NCBI GenBank assembly: GCA_964586235.1
Contig: CAZPIO010000002.1
Location: forward strand, 85,089-149,088
Origin: JAUCQB01 sp964586235
Lineage (GTDB): Bacteria; Planctomycetota; Phycisphaerae; UBA1845; PWPN01
DNA: 64,000 nt
Reading direction: 5' to 3'
Below are positions 8,050-16,413 of this stretch, in pieces (the stretch's first letter is position 1; every line of letters starts with the position of its first letter). Position numbers and translations under genes: made by a program. The notes under the pieces are model-generated. The model was not told where the DNA came from. It worked only from the letters and a program-made list of their open reading frames with translations, and ran no database searches.

Positions 8050-8919
8050 GTGGGAAAGAAAACGACCCTAGCTAAGGACAGAAAGGCCAAGCCCGCCACC
8101 AAAGCAGGCAAGAAGCCCAGCAAGGCGAAGGCTTCGCCCACGGTCAAAAAGGCCGATAACAGGAAACTGGATGAGAAAGTCCAGAAACCCAAGCGGCGGC
8201 CATCCGTTGCGGCAAAGTCTGTCGAAAAGTCGTCTAGCCCCAAATCTTTAGCTGCCCAAAAGGGTGACAGAACGTCTGGCGAGGGCCCGGTCAAGATCGT
8301 CGCCAGGGGCGTAGCCGAGGCGCCGAAGAGCAACACCAAGGCTCTGGCCGTGTCCAAGATTGGCGCCAGGGCGGCAGCCCCGACCCGTGCCCCCCGCGAG
8401 ATCGGTGGTTTGCCGAAGATCCCGGCGGTGCGGGGAGTCTTCGACCGGGTACCCAAGAGCGAGCGCCAACCGGCCAGGAATGAGGATTCAGGCGGGAACG
8501 GCGACGCGGCAGCCGATAACGCCCCCACTGAACCCACTCGGACGTACCTGACCGATGAGGAGCTTCGCGAATTCCGCGATCTTCTCATCGCTAAGCGACA
8601 AGAAATCATCCGAGATGTGACCAACCTTGAGGACGAGGCGATTCGGCAGGCATCCAGCGGGGCGACCACATCCACGATGCCCATCCACATGGCCGATCTG
8701 GGTACCGACACCTGGGAGCAGGAGTTGACCCTCGGGCTCATTGAGAACGAGCGGAGCCTGCTTCGGGAAATCGATGAAGCGCTGGAGCGCGTCGACAACA
8801 AGACTTACGGCATGTGTATCGCAACCAACAAGCGGATTTCGAAGTCTCGTTTGCAGGCCAAACCCTGGGCCAAGTACTGCATCGAGTACGCCCGCAAGCG
8901 CGAACTGGGTCTGGCCTGA
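8050..8919 (+). CDS. DksA/TraR-like protein with long Lys/Ala-rich N terminus
   Basis: The 289-residue product has about 155 residues of Lys-, Ala- and Pro-rich low-complexity sequence, then a DksA/TraR-like domain: LTDEELREFRDLLIAKRQEI, a coiled-coil region and YGMC..TNKRI..SRLQAKPWAKYC. DksA binds RNA polymerase through its secondary channel and tunes transcription with ppGpp. Only two of the four zinc-finger cysteines remain; the partners are Thr and Tyr, as in other planctomycete members I recall. The start is GTG at 8050. lspA follows after about 150 bp on the same strand. The basic N terminus may bind nucleic acid, which is inference. Confidence 0.8.
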   Translation: MGKKTTLAKDRKAKPATKAGKKPSKAKASPTVKKADNRKLDEKVQKPKRRPSVAAKSVEKSSSPKSLAAQKGDRTSGEGPVKIVARGVAEAPKSNTKALAVSKIGARAAAPTRAPREIGGLPKIPAVRGVFDRVPKSERQPARNEDSGGNGDAAADNAPTEPTRTYLTDEELREFRDLLIAKRQEIIRDVTNLEDEAIRQASSGATTSTMPIHMADLGTDTWEQELTLGLIENERSLLREIDEALERVDNKTYGMCIATNKRISKSRLQAKPWAKYCIEYARKRELGLA

Positions 8920-9071
8920 TCCGCTGAGTCTCGTTACAATCCCCCCGCTTGAAATCGTTCAGGATCCCGGCGGCTCAAGCTTTGAGTCAGTGGCGCGCGC
9001 TCTTCGGGAAACCTGACCTGAAGCCGGCGATGATTTTGAGGTGTGGCTCGCCTCGGAAACATGACTCTCGC

Positions 9072-9866
9072 ATGACAAAACCAACAGATCAGCATGCCTC
9101 CGGCCATTCGGAAGACTGCGCCGGCTGTCAGAGTAACACCGCGCTGAGAAGCACGGCCTCTCACGCCCGTTTATGGCTGGTTGCGGCGTTCGGCCTGGTC
9201 GCCGACCTGTGGTCCAAGCACTGGGCCTTCACGCACCTGGATTCAGGCAAGGGTGAAGTCATCGTCAGCCATCTGGCGAGATTTCAACGATCATTGAATA
9301 CAGGGGCCCTCTTCGGCCTGGGGAAGGGCTGGACCCCGCTTTTTATCCTCGCCTCGGTTCTGGCTCTCGGCTTCGTTTTCTATCTGTTTGCCCACAGCGG
9401 GCGTGAGCGGTGGAGCCTGCATGTCGCCCTGGGGCTGGTTCTGGCGGGTGCCCTAGGCAACTTGTACGACCGCGCCTTCGAGATCGCCGACGTGGTCAAG
9501 TATTCGGGTAAGACGGGGGGCGTTTACATCGAAGCCGGGCTCATCAATGAGGAGGAGAGCAACGAGAAGTACCTCGTCCTGGGGAGCTACCCGGAAGGCA
9601 AGACACGCCTCCACATAAACCGGGAATCGGTCATTGATACCTGGCAGCAGGGTGTTGTCCGAGATTTCATCAAGATGGAGCCCCAGATCCCGATCGGCAA
9701 AGACAGGCGGCTGGACGTCTGGCCGTGGGTGTTCAACATCGCGGACGTGTTGCTGGTGGTCGGGGTCGCCCTGCTGATGCTCAACTTCTGGAAGGAACGC
9801 CGGGCGGCACGGTCAGGCAAAGATGCGGCTGAGTCGCAGGCAGACAAGAGCGGGTCCGATTCCTGA
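9072..9866 (+). CDS. lspA: Lipoprotein signal peptidase II with an extra loop
   Basis: LspA cleaves the signal peptide of prolipoproteins in the inner membrane. The family motifs are present: VADLWSKHWAF, LNTGALFGLG, GALGNLYDR with the first catalytic Asp and WVFNIADVLLVVG with the second. At 264 residues it is about 100 longer than usual. The surplus comes from an N-terminal cytoplasmic extension and about 60 residues inserted between DRAFEIADVV and VVRDFI, which would lie on the periplasmic side near the active site. ATG at 9072 is the most sensible start; an upstream extension is not protein-like. ribD follows 20 bp later, so the genes are probably cotranscribed from the promoter at 7940. 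Confidence 0.92.
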   Translation: MTKPTDQHASGHSEDCAGCQSNTALRSTASHARLWLVAAFGLVADLWSKHWAFTHLDSGKGEVIVSHLARFQRSLNTGALFGLGKGWTPLFILASVLALGFVFYLFAHSGRERWSLHVALGLVLAGALGNLYDRAFEIADVVKYSGKTGGVYIEAGLINEEESNEKYLVLGSYPEGKTRLHINRESVIDTWQQGVVRDFIKMEPQIPIGKDRRLDVWPWVFNIADVLLVVGVALLMLNFWKERRAARSGKDAAESQADKSGSDS

Positions 9867-9886
9867 CAGACAAGGTTCCGGTCGCC

Positions 9887-11002
9887 ATGTCGGAAGCCTT
9901 CTCAACACAAGAACATGCCTGGATGCAACGGGCGCTGGCGCTGGCCGCCCGTGGCCGGGGCAGCGTCGAGCCCAACCCGATGGTCGGCTGCGTTCTGGTT
10001 CGGGGCGGGCGGATCGTCGGCGAAGGTTACCACCGCCGTTTCGGCGGCCCGCACGCGGAAGTCGACGCCTTGAGATCGGCCGCGAGGGCCGCCCGCGGTT
10101 CGACCGCCTACGTGACCCTTGAGCCGTGCTGTCATTATGGAAAAACGCCGCCTTGCACGGAGGCCTTGATTGCGGCCGGGGTCAGGCGGGTGGTGGTGGC
10201 GATGCGGGACAGACTCCCCCCGGTTGGCGGCCGGGGAGTCCGGATCCTGCGGAAAGCGGGCATCGAGGTGGCCGTCGGCCTGTGCGAGGATGAGGCCCGG
10301 CAACTCAACAGCCCCTACCTGAAGCTCAAGGGCACCGGTCGGCCCTGGGTCATCCTCAAGTGGGCGCAAAGCATCGATGGCAAGATCGCCACGCGGACCG
10401 GTGATTCGAAGTGGATCAGCGGAGAGGAATCGCGGCGGTACGCCCACAAGCTGCGCGGCATCGTTGATGCCGTGGTGGTGGGCGTCGGAACGGTGATCGC
10501 CGACGACCCGGCGCTGACCTGCCGGTCCGCCAGGGCCAGGCGAACAGCGACGCGGATCGTGATCGATCCGAACCTGCGAATGCCGCTGAGCGCTCGGCTG
10601 ATCCGCACCGCCGCGAAGATGCCGACCCTTATCGCGACTGACCGTCGTCAGGTCGGTTCGGCCAAAGCCAGGCGCCTGGCCGCGCGGGGCGTCGAGGTCC
10701 TCGGTCTGCCGGCCTCGCGGACCGGGTTGAATCTGGATCGGCTGCTGAAGGAACTCGGCCGGCGGCAGATGACCAATATCCTTGTCGAGGGCGGCGGCCG
10801 GACTTTGGGTTCGTTTATGGATTCCGGTCTGGCTGACGAGGCGGTGGTTTTCGTTTCCCGGCGCTTCATCGGCGGCCGGCAGGCCCCTTCCGCCCTTTCC
10901 GGCCTCGGTCCAGCCCGGATCGCCGGTGTCCTGCAACCGGTCTGGGCAAAGGCCGGTCGCTGCGGCGAAGACGACGTCTACCACTTGCGGCTGGCACGGT
11001 GA
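9887..11002 (+). CDS. ribD: Bifunctional riboflavin biosynthesis deaminase/reductase
   Basis: RibD deaminates 2,5-diamino-6-ribosylamino-pyrimidinone phosphate and then reduces the ribosyl side chain. The N-terminal deaminase domain shows the zinc and proton-shuttle motifs HAEVDAL and EPCCHYGKTPPC. The C-terminal reductase domain (from about residue 150) has WVILKWAQSIDGKIA, a segment beginning TGDSKWISG and NILVEGGGRTLGSF. The 371-residue length is normal. No FMN riboswitch was seen upstream, and no other rib genes are nearby. Confidence 0.95.
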   Translation: MSEAFSTQEHAWMQRALALAARGRGSVEPNPMVGCVLVRGGRIVGEGYHRRFGGPHAEVDALRSAARAARGSTAYVTLEPCCHYGKTPPCTEALIAAGVRRVVVAMRDRLPPVGGRGVRILRKAGIEVAVGLCEDEARQLNSPYLKLKGTGRPWVILKWAQSIDGKIATRTGDSKWISGEESRRYAHKLRGIVDAVVVGVGTVIADDPALTCRSARARRTATRIVIDPNLRMPLSARLIRTAAKMPTLIATDRRQVGSAKARRLAARGVEVLGLPASRTGLNLDRLLKELGRRQMTNILVEGGGRTLGSFMDSGLADEAVVFVSRRFIGGRQAPSALSGLGPARIAGVLQPVWAKAGRCGEDDVYHLRLAR

Positions 11003-11048
11003 ATCCCCCTTCCCCAGCATTCTCGTAGATATAATATCTTGTAGATAA

Positions 11049-11264
11049 ATCACTTATAATGATATCGAGTTCGCGTCTCGGTACCCAGGTCGGCTCACCG
11101 GCCTATCCGTATGGATGAAAACCAGCCATTTGATGGTCGGCGAGAGCTTCCACCGCGGGCTGGTGCTCTATCGAGGCGAGGAGGCCGTCCCGTTTGGCAG
11201 GAACATGCATGCGGTGCCAATTGACTGGCTCTGGCAAATCGTGGACAAGAGGGCAAGCGACTGA
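11049..11264 (+). pseudogene. C-terminal remnant of a DUF4143-type AAA ATPase
   Basis: The open frame encodes about 70 residues; its end (RGLVLYRGEEAVPFGRNMH then AVPIDWLW) is the typical C terminus of AAA+/DUF4143 ATPases, and FAS.YPGRLTGL..WM upstream fits the preceding nuclease-like strand. The ATPase and most of the DUF4143 part are absent, with a stop codon at 11046-11048. An AT-rich island with two TATAAT boxes (11030-11062) lies at its 5' edge, unlike the GC-rich surroundings. This is probably the footprint of a deleted mobile or horizontally acquired gene. The rest of 11003-11353 has only the ribosome binding site (AGGAGAGG) of the next gene. Confidence 0.65.
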
Positions 11265-11353
11265 AACCGGCCGAAGTCAGCTCCTCGAGTTGAGCAGGGC
11301 CGGCGCCGGCTGCAAGCCCCGCTCTGGAGTGCCTTGTCAGGAGAGGTCTCACC

Positions 11354-14300
11354 ATGAACACCATGACGATCGTCTTGCTGCTGGTTGCGTTGATGGGCGT
11401 CTTGTGGGTCTGTCTGCCCGCGACAGCGGTTGCGGATGATCCCATGCCGCTCGATCTTGCCGAGTTCGGCCAGTGGATGACCTGGAGCGGAGAGAAACTC
11501 GACCAGGCAGCGCCGGTGAGGTCCCTGTCCGAGGTGCCCGAGAATGTGCGAGCCATCGGAGTGGAGTGGGACGACCCCCGCGACGTGCGGGAGATTATCG
11601 CGGAATTCGGCGGGGACGCCCCGAGCGGAGTGGTGGTGGAGTACTGGTTCCGCACCTGGCCGCCGCCTCCGCCACACATGCCCAACATCGAGGATGAGAT
11701 CGACGACCCGTGGCAAGGCAAGTGGCTCACAGCGGACGCCAAGACGCGGATCGAGGGCAAGCGGTGCGTTTTCACGTTCAATCCTCTCGGTAAAGAGAAC
11801 CCGCGCACCGAGAATCTGCCCGGCGTGACCTACCGGCGGACGCTCAAGGTCCGGCTGGTGCTGCCGAATGCTTCGCCGAGGCTGCAGTCGCTGGCCGTTC
11901 ATTCAGACTCCGTGCTCAAGCCGCTGGCCGTGCGCGTCCAGTTGGGATGCGGTCGGCAGGATGAGACGATCTGGTCGGGCAACGTGGAGGTGTTCAACGG
12001 TAAGCTGGAGAGTGTCACGCCCTGGCAATTCGCTGAAGGCGACCGCTTTGACGCCCCCGCTTCGTGGAAAGACGTTCGCGTCGGCACGAGGCCCAAGGGG
12101 ATTGTTGTCAACCTGTTGGAGACCCAATCACAGCTTCGCGGCTCGAACGATGCTACGGTGGTGACTGTCCGGGCGGAGACAAAAAGCGAGGGCAAACCGC
12201 TGCCGCGAACGTTCTCGTTCAGCACCCGCGATCTGGCCGCCGGCTCGATCTACGCACCGGACATGAACGCGTACGTCACCAGGGCCGACGATCCGAAACC
12301 ATTCGATTTGGCGGCGTACGGAAAAGGCAAGAAGATCCGCGACCTGATCCCGCTGGAGCCGGAACAGTCGTATGAGCGGGCAACCAAGGAGATCCCGCCA
12401 CAGGATCCATGGGTTCGCCAGCATGGTGACATGGTGTACCTGGTGGCCGCCGCTGATTCGAGCTGGCAGAAGTTCGCGGTGCGGTACGACGGCAATGTCT
12501 GGATCTCCCGGTCGTGGACGAAGGCTTTCGGCGCCGAGGCCAAACGGCTCAAGTGGCCGGGGGACAACATCCACTTCTGGATCGGTACGGGCGTCAAGCC
12601 CTATTTCCGGGAGGACCACAAGGGCAGCATGGCGGTGGCGGAGGAGTGCCTGCCGATCATGATCAACCGGTGGGAACACGACGGCCTGCAATATGAGCAG
12701 GAGTCGTTCGCCACGCTGCTCGAAGGCCCGCCGGACCCGAACGATCCGGACCGGAACGAGCAGACGCCGGCCGTGCTGATGCTCAAGCTGACTGCCCGCA
12801 ACCCGGGCTCCGACGTGAAAACCGCGCACTTCTGGTTCCAGATGAACCCCGACGATCCGCTCATGGTCGACGGCAAGCGGATCATCACCAGGCCCGAGTG
12901 GATGGAATCGCAGCCTGGGAGAATCCTGCGAGCAGTCATCACGCCGCCGAACGGAGCGGGCCTGAAGGTTGAACGAATTGAGAAGGCTGCGTCCGAAGCC
13001 CACAACGCGGTGACCTGCCGCTACGAAGTGCCCGCGAGTGGAACGGCCAGCCTGCTGCTGGCGATTCCGTTTGTCTCGGATGTTGCCGAAGGCGATGCCG
13101 ACAAGCTCGAAGCCCTGCGATACGACGTGGAACGAAAGCGCGTGGCCGACTACTGGCGATCGATGATCGAGCGAACCACGCGATTCAGCACGCCGGAGCC
13201 GAAGTTCAACTATCTGTCCCGCTTTGTCGTGCCGCACATCCACATCAGCACCACCAAGGATCCCAAGAGCGGCTACTACATGGTGCCGGCCGCGAGTTAC
13301 TGCTACCGCGTGTACGCCAATGAGGCGTGTTTCCAGGCGATGCTGCTCGATGCCCTTGGCGACACCAAACGGGCCGGGCAGTATCTCGACACGTTTGTCG
13401 CCCTGCAGGGCAGCCGGATGTTCCGGGGCACGTATACGCCTCCCCACGACGCCGTTTATCACGGTGCGAAAGTCGATGACGAGTACGACTACACGGCCTC
13501 GGAGTACAACCTCGACCACGGCACGGTGTTGTGGTCGCTGGCGAGGCACTACAAGTACACGCGCGACAGGGCGTGGCTCGAGAAGACGCTGCCGAGCATG
13601 TTCAGGGCGGTCGAGTGGATCGAGCGGCAGCGCAAGGCGACCCTGCGCGATGACGTCCACGGCCGCCGGCCGATCGAGTACGGCCTGCTGCCGCCGGGGC
13701 ACCTGGAGGACAACGCCGACTGGGCCTGCTGGTTCGCGATCAACGCGTATTGCGTCGCGGGGATGACCGAGATGGCCAGGGCGATGGCGGACATCGGGCA
13801 CGCGGACGCGGATAAGATCGCCAGACAGGCGCGCGCCTACCGCGATGATCTGCGCGCCTCCGTCATTCGCACGGCGGAGATCTCGCCGGTGGTGAAGATG
13901 CGCGACGGCACTTATTCGCCGTACGTCACGACCAAGGCGGGGCAGCGGTTCCGGCAGTTCGGGCCGCTGCAGGCGGAGTTCTACAGCCGGTACGGCAAGC
14001 CGGAGGACGTGTTGCCGTGCTTCCGGCTGTCGGGCACGCGCGAGGTGCTCTACGGGCCGATGATTCTGCTCGACCTGGGCATCTTCGAGCCAAATGAGAC
14101 GATCGCCGACTGGATTCTCGACGACTGGGAGGACAACCTCACGCTCTCGGGCGAGCGGCGGTTCAACGTACACGGGATTACCGACGAGAAGCTGTGGTTC
14201 AGCCAGGGCGGGATGGTCTGGCAGTCGAACCTGCAGAATCCGATCCAGATGTATCTGAAACGCAACGAGGTGCCCGCGGCCATCCGCAACATCTACAACA

Positions 14301-14770
14301 ATTTCGTCGCGTGCCTTTACCCCGACGTCAACACGCTGACCGAGGAGTACCGCATGTGGAGTCATGCCAGCGGGCCGTTCTACAAGAGTCCGGACGAGGC
14401 GAGGTTCGTCAACCGGCTGCGGGACATGCTGGTGCTCGAATCCGGCGACGACCTGTGGCTGGCCTCGGGCACGCCGCGGCGATGGCTGGCATCGAAAGAG
14501 GGTATCCGGGTCGATGAAATCAACTCGTATTTCGGGCCGGTGGCGTTCGCGATGAGGCCCGGCGATGAGCCGAACACCATCGCGGCCAGAGTCAAGCCGC
14601 CGACGCGCAATACGCCGAAAGATGTGTGGCTCTACATCCGTGTTCCCGATGCCAAACCGATCAGGAAGGTCGAGGTCAACGGCAAGGAGTGGGCGGACGT
14701 GGACCTCAAACACGAGCGGGTCCGACTGCCGAAGAGCACCGAACCGATCAACGTGATGGTGCGGTACTGA
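11354..14770 (+). CDS. Large secreted (alpha/alpha)6-barrel glycosidase-like protein
   Basis: The 1138-residue protein has a signal peptide (hydrophobic core at residues 5-25, cut near TAVA), beta-sandwich-type domains up to about residue 620, and a helical C-terminal half with six-hairpin glycosidase character: YMVPAASYCYRVYANEACFQ, NLDHGTVLWSLARHYKYT, a segment beginning NADWACWFAIN and EYRMWSHASGPFYKS. A short beta domain with VEVNGKEW closes the protein. This layout resembles rhamnosidase-like or phosphorylase-like enzymes acting on plant or algal polysaccharides, but I cannot name the family. It heads a three-gene operon with the ceramidase-like gene 16 bp downstream. Confidence 0.6.
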   Translation: MNTMTIVLLLVALMGVLWVCLPATAVADDPMPLDLAEFGQWMTWSGEKLDQAAPVRSLSEVPENVRAIGVEWDDPRDVREIIAEFGGDAPSGVVVEYWFRTWPPPPPHMPNIEDEIDDPWQGKWLTADAKTRIEGKRCVFTFNPLGKENPRTENLPGVTYRRTLKVRLVLPNASPRLQSLAVHSDSVLKPLAVRVQLGCGRQDETIWSGNVEVFNGKLESVTPWQFAEGDRFDAPASWKDVRVGTRPKGIVVNLLETQSQLRGSNDATVVTVRAETKSEGKPLPRTFSFSTRDLAAGSIYAPDMNAYVTRADDPKPFDLAAYGKGKKIRDLIPLEPEQSYERATKEIPPQDPWVRQHGDMVYLVAAADSSWQKFAVRYDGNVWISRSWTKAFGAEAKRLKWPGDNIHFWIGTGVKPYFREDHKGSMAVAEECLPIMINRWEHDGLQYEQESFATLLEGPPDPNDPDRNEQTPAVLMLKLTARNPGSDVKTAHFWFQMNPDDPLMVDGKRIITRPEWMESQPGRILRAVITPPNGAGLKVERIEKAASEAHNAVTCRYEVPASGTASLLLAIPFVSDVAEGDADKLEALRYDVERKRVADYWRSMIERTTRFSTPEPKFNYLSRFVVPHIHISTTKDPKSGYYMVPAASYCYRVYANEACFQAMLLDALGDTKRAGQYLDTFVALQGSRMFRGTYTPPHDAVYHGAKVDDEYDYTASEYNLDHGTVLWSLARHYKYTRDRAWLEKTLPSMFRAVEWIERQRKATLRDDVHGRRPIEYGLLPPGHLEDNADWACWFAINAYCVAGMTEMARAMADIGHADADKIARQARAYRDDLRASVIRTAEISPVVKMRDGTYSPYVTTKAGQRFRQFGPLQAEFYSRYGKPEDVLPCFRLSGTREVLYGPMILLDLGIFEPNETIADWILDDWEDNLTLSGERRFNVHGITDEKLWFSQGGMVWQSNLQNPIQMYLKRNEVPAAIRNIYNNFVACLYPDVNTLTEEYRMWSHASGPFYKSPDEARFVNRLRDMLVLESGDDLWLASGTPRRWLASKEGIRVDEINSYFGPVAFAMRPGDEPNTIAARVKPPTRNTPKDVWLYIRVPDAKPIRKVEVNGKEWADVDLKHERVRLPKSTEPINVMVRY

Positions 14771-14786
14771 CAGGCCCAGATGGGAG

Positions 14787-16337
14787 ATGCCCATGGTGAG
14801 AACAAGAACGGGAACTGCAGCAACGCAGCAGCCAACAGGGTATTTGTGTCGTCGGTTTCTCGGCGGGGCGCTGGCCGGGGCGGCGCTGGGGTGGCTTCTG
14901 GGAGCCTCCCCGGCCACGGCCGGCGATGCACCCGCAACGAAAACCACGCTGATGATCGGCGCGAACAGCACCGACATCACGCCGGCGGGCCCGGTGGCGC
15001 TGCAGGGCCAGTTCCACCTGCGAATTGCCCGAACGGTCGAAACGCCGTTGACCGCCAACGTCGTGGCCCTGGAAGCACGCGAGGGCGAGAAATCTCTTGA
15101 CACGGCGATCATGGTTTCCTGCGACCTGATCTCCATCCCGGATATCGTGCTGCATTCGGTACGCGAGGAAGTACGCAAACGACTGCCGGAAGTCGAAACC
15201 AACAGGATCATTCTGAGCGGAACGCACACCCATACGGCACCGGTTATGGAGCCGGGCGGATACGTCCTGCCAAAGGAGGGCGTCACACCGGTCGAGGCGT
15301 GTCGAGCCTTTCTCGTCGAGCGGATTGCCGATGCAATCGCGCAGGCATGGACGAGCCGCAGGCCAGGGAGCATGACCTGGGGGCTCGGACACGCCGTGGT
15401 GGCCTACAACCGGCGGGCGGTCTACGCCGACGGTTCGGCGGTGATGTACGGCAAGACCGACGTACCGGCGTTTCGCGGCATCGAGGGCTACGAGGACCAC
15501 GACGTCGGCACGCTGTTCTTCTGGGACGCCGACGGGAAGCTCATCAGCATCGGGGTCAACGTGTCCTGTCCTTCGCAGGTGGTTGAAAGTCGAACCACGG
15601 TCAACGCCGACTTCTGGCACCCGGTGCGCGAATCGCTGCACAAGCGATACGGTTCGGAGGTGTGCATCCTTGGCTGGCCGGGGGCCGCTGGCGACCAGTC
15701 GCCCAGGCCCATACACCGCAAGGCGGCGGAGGAGCGGATGCTGCGGCTGCGCGGGCTGGATCAAACGGCGGAGTTGGCCCGGCGCATCACGCGGGCGGTC
15801 GACGAGGCCTACGAGGCGGTGAAGGACGATCGGCATGCCGGCGTGCCGCTGATCCACAGGGTTGAAACCGTTCAGCTTCCCGTGCGTCTGGTCACCGAGG
15901 CGGAGTATGCCGAAGCAAAGGCTGCCTGCCGGCAGGCCGCCGACGAAATCGCCAAGGATCCGAAGGCGACTGACCGCCTGCACGCGCGGATGAGGTGGCA
16001 CGAACGGACCGTTCAACGGTTTGAGGCCCAGAAGGACGATCCGAGCCCTGTGTACGAGGTGGAATTGCACGTGCTGCGGATCGGCGATGCGGTGATCTGC
16101 ACGAATCCGTTCGAGTTGTTCACCGACTACGGCATCCAGATCAAGGCCCGCAGCCAGGCGCTCCAGACCTTCGTCATCCAGTTGGCCGGCGGCGGAGGCT
16201 ATCTTCCGACCGAGCGGGCCGTTCGCGGCGGCGGCTACAGCGCCGTGGTTCACAGCAGCAAGGTCGGTCCGGAGGGCGGGCAGATGCTGGTCGATCGGAC
16301 GGTCGAGGCGATCGATTCGCTGTTCGGCCGCCGATAG
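14787..16337 (+). CDS. Neutral/alkaline ceramidase-like hydrolase
   Basis: After an N-terminal segment with CRRFLGGALAGAALGWLLG, which resembles a Tat signal, the mature part starts with ANSTDITPAGPVALQG and continues with VSCDLISI and LSGTHTHTAPV. These are hallmarks of the neutral/alkaline non-lysosomal ceramidase N-terminal domain, including the zinc-binding histidines. The 516-residue protein lacks the C-terminal domain of true ceramidases. In planctomycetes such proteins sit with polysaccharide- and sulfatase-related genes and may cleave other amide or ester substrates. It is in an operon with the genes on either side. Confidence 0.75.
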   Translation: MPMVRTRTGTAATQQPTGYLCRRFLGGALAGAALGWLLGASPATAGDAPATKTTLMIGANSTDITPAGPVALQGQFHLRIARTVETPLTANVVALEAREGEKSLDTAIMVSCDLISIPDIVLHSVREEVRKRLPEVETNRIILSGTHTHTAPVMEPGGYVLPKEGVTPVEACRAFLVERIADAIAQAWTSRRPGSMTWGLGHAVVAYNRRAVYADGSAVMYGKTDVPAFRGIEGYEDHDVGTLFFWDADGKLISIGVNVSCPSQVVESRTTVNADFWHPVRESLHKRYGSEVCILGWPGAAGDQSPRPIHRKAAEERMLRLRGLDQTAELARRITRAVDEAYEAVKDDRHAGVPLIHRVETVQLPVRLVTEAEYAEAKAACRQAADEIAKDPKATDRLHARMRWHERTVQRFEAQKDDPSPVYEVELHVLRIGDAVICTNPFELFTDYGIQIKARSQALQTFVIQLAGGGGYLPTERAVRGGGYSAVVHSSKVGPEGGQMLVDRTVEAIDSLFGRR

Positions 16338-16413
16338 TCGCCGTGAATACGTGGAGAAGGGTGAAACAGTCGCGAGATCGACGCGAAACAGAGCGAAGCA
16401 AAGGAGCCGTTCC

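Noticed and set aside
9867..9886. FMN riboswitch for ribD
   Set aside because: Only 20 bases separate lspA and ribD, and no RFN element is present further upstream.
12128..15373. Very long open frame antisense to the glycosidase-like and ceramidase-like genes
   Set aside because: It has Arg/His/Pro-rich composition without domains. High third-position GC in the real genes on the other strand explains the lack of stops. The same holds for long plus-strand frames at 5042-7297 and 51897-54962.
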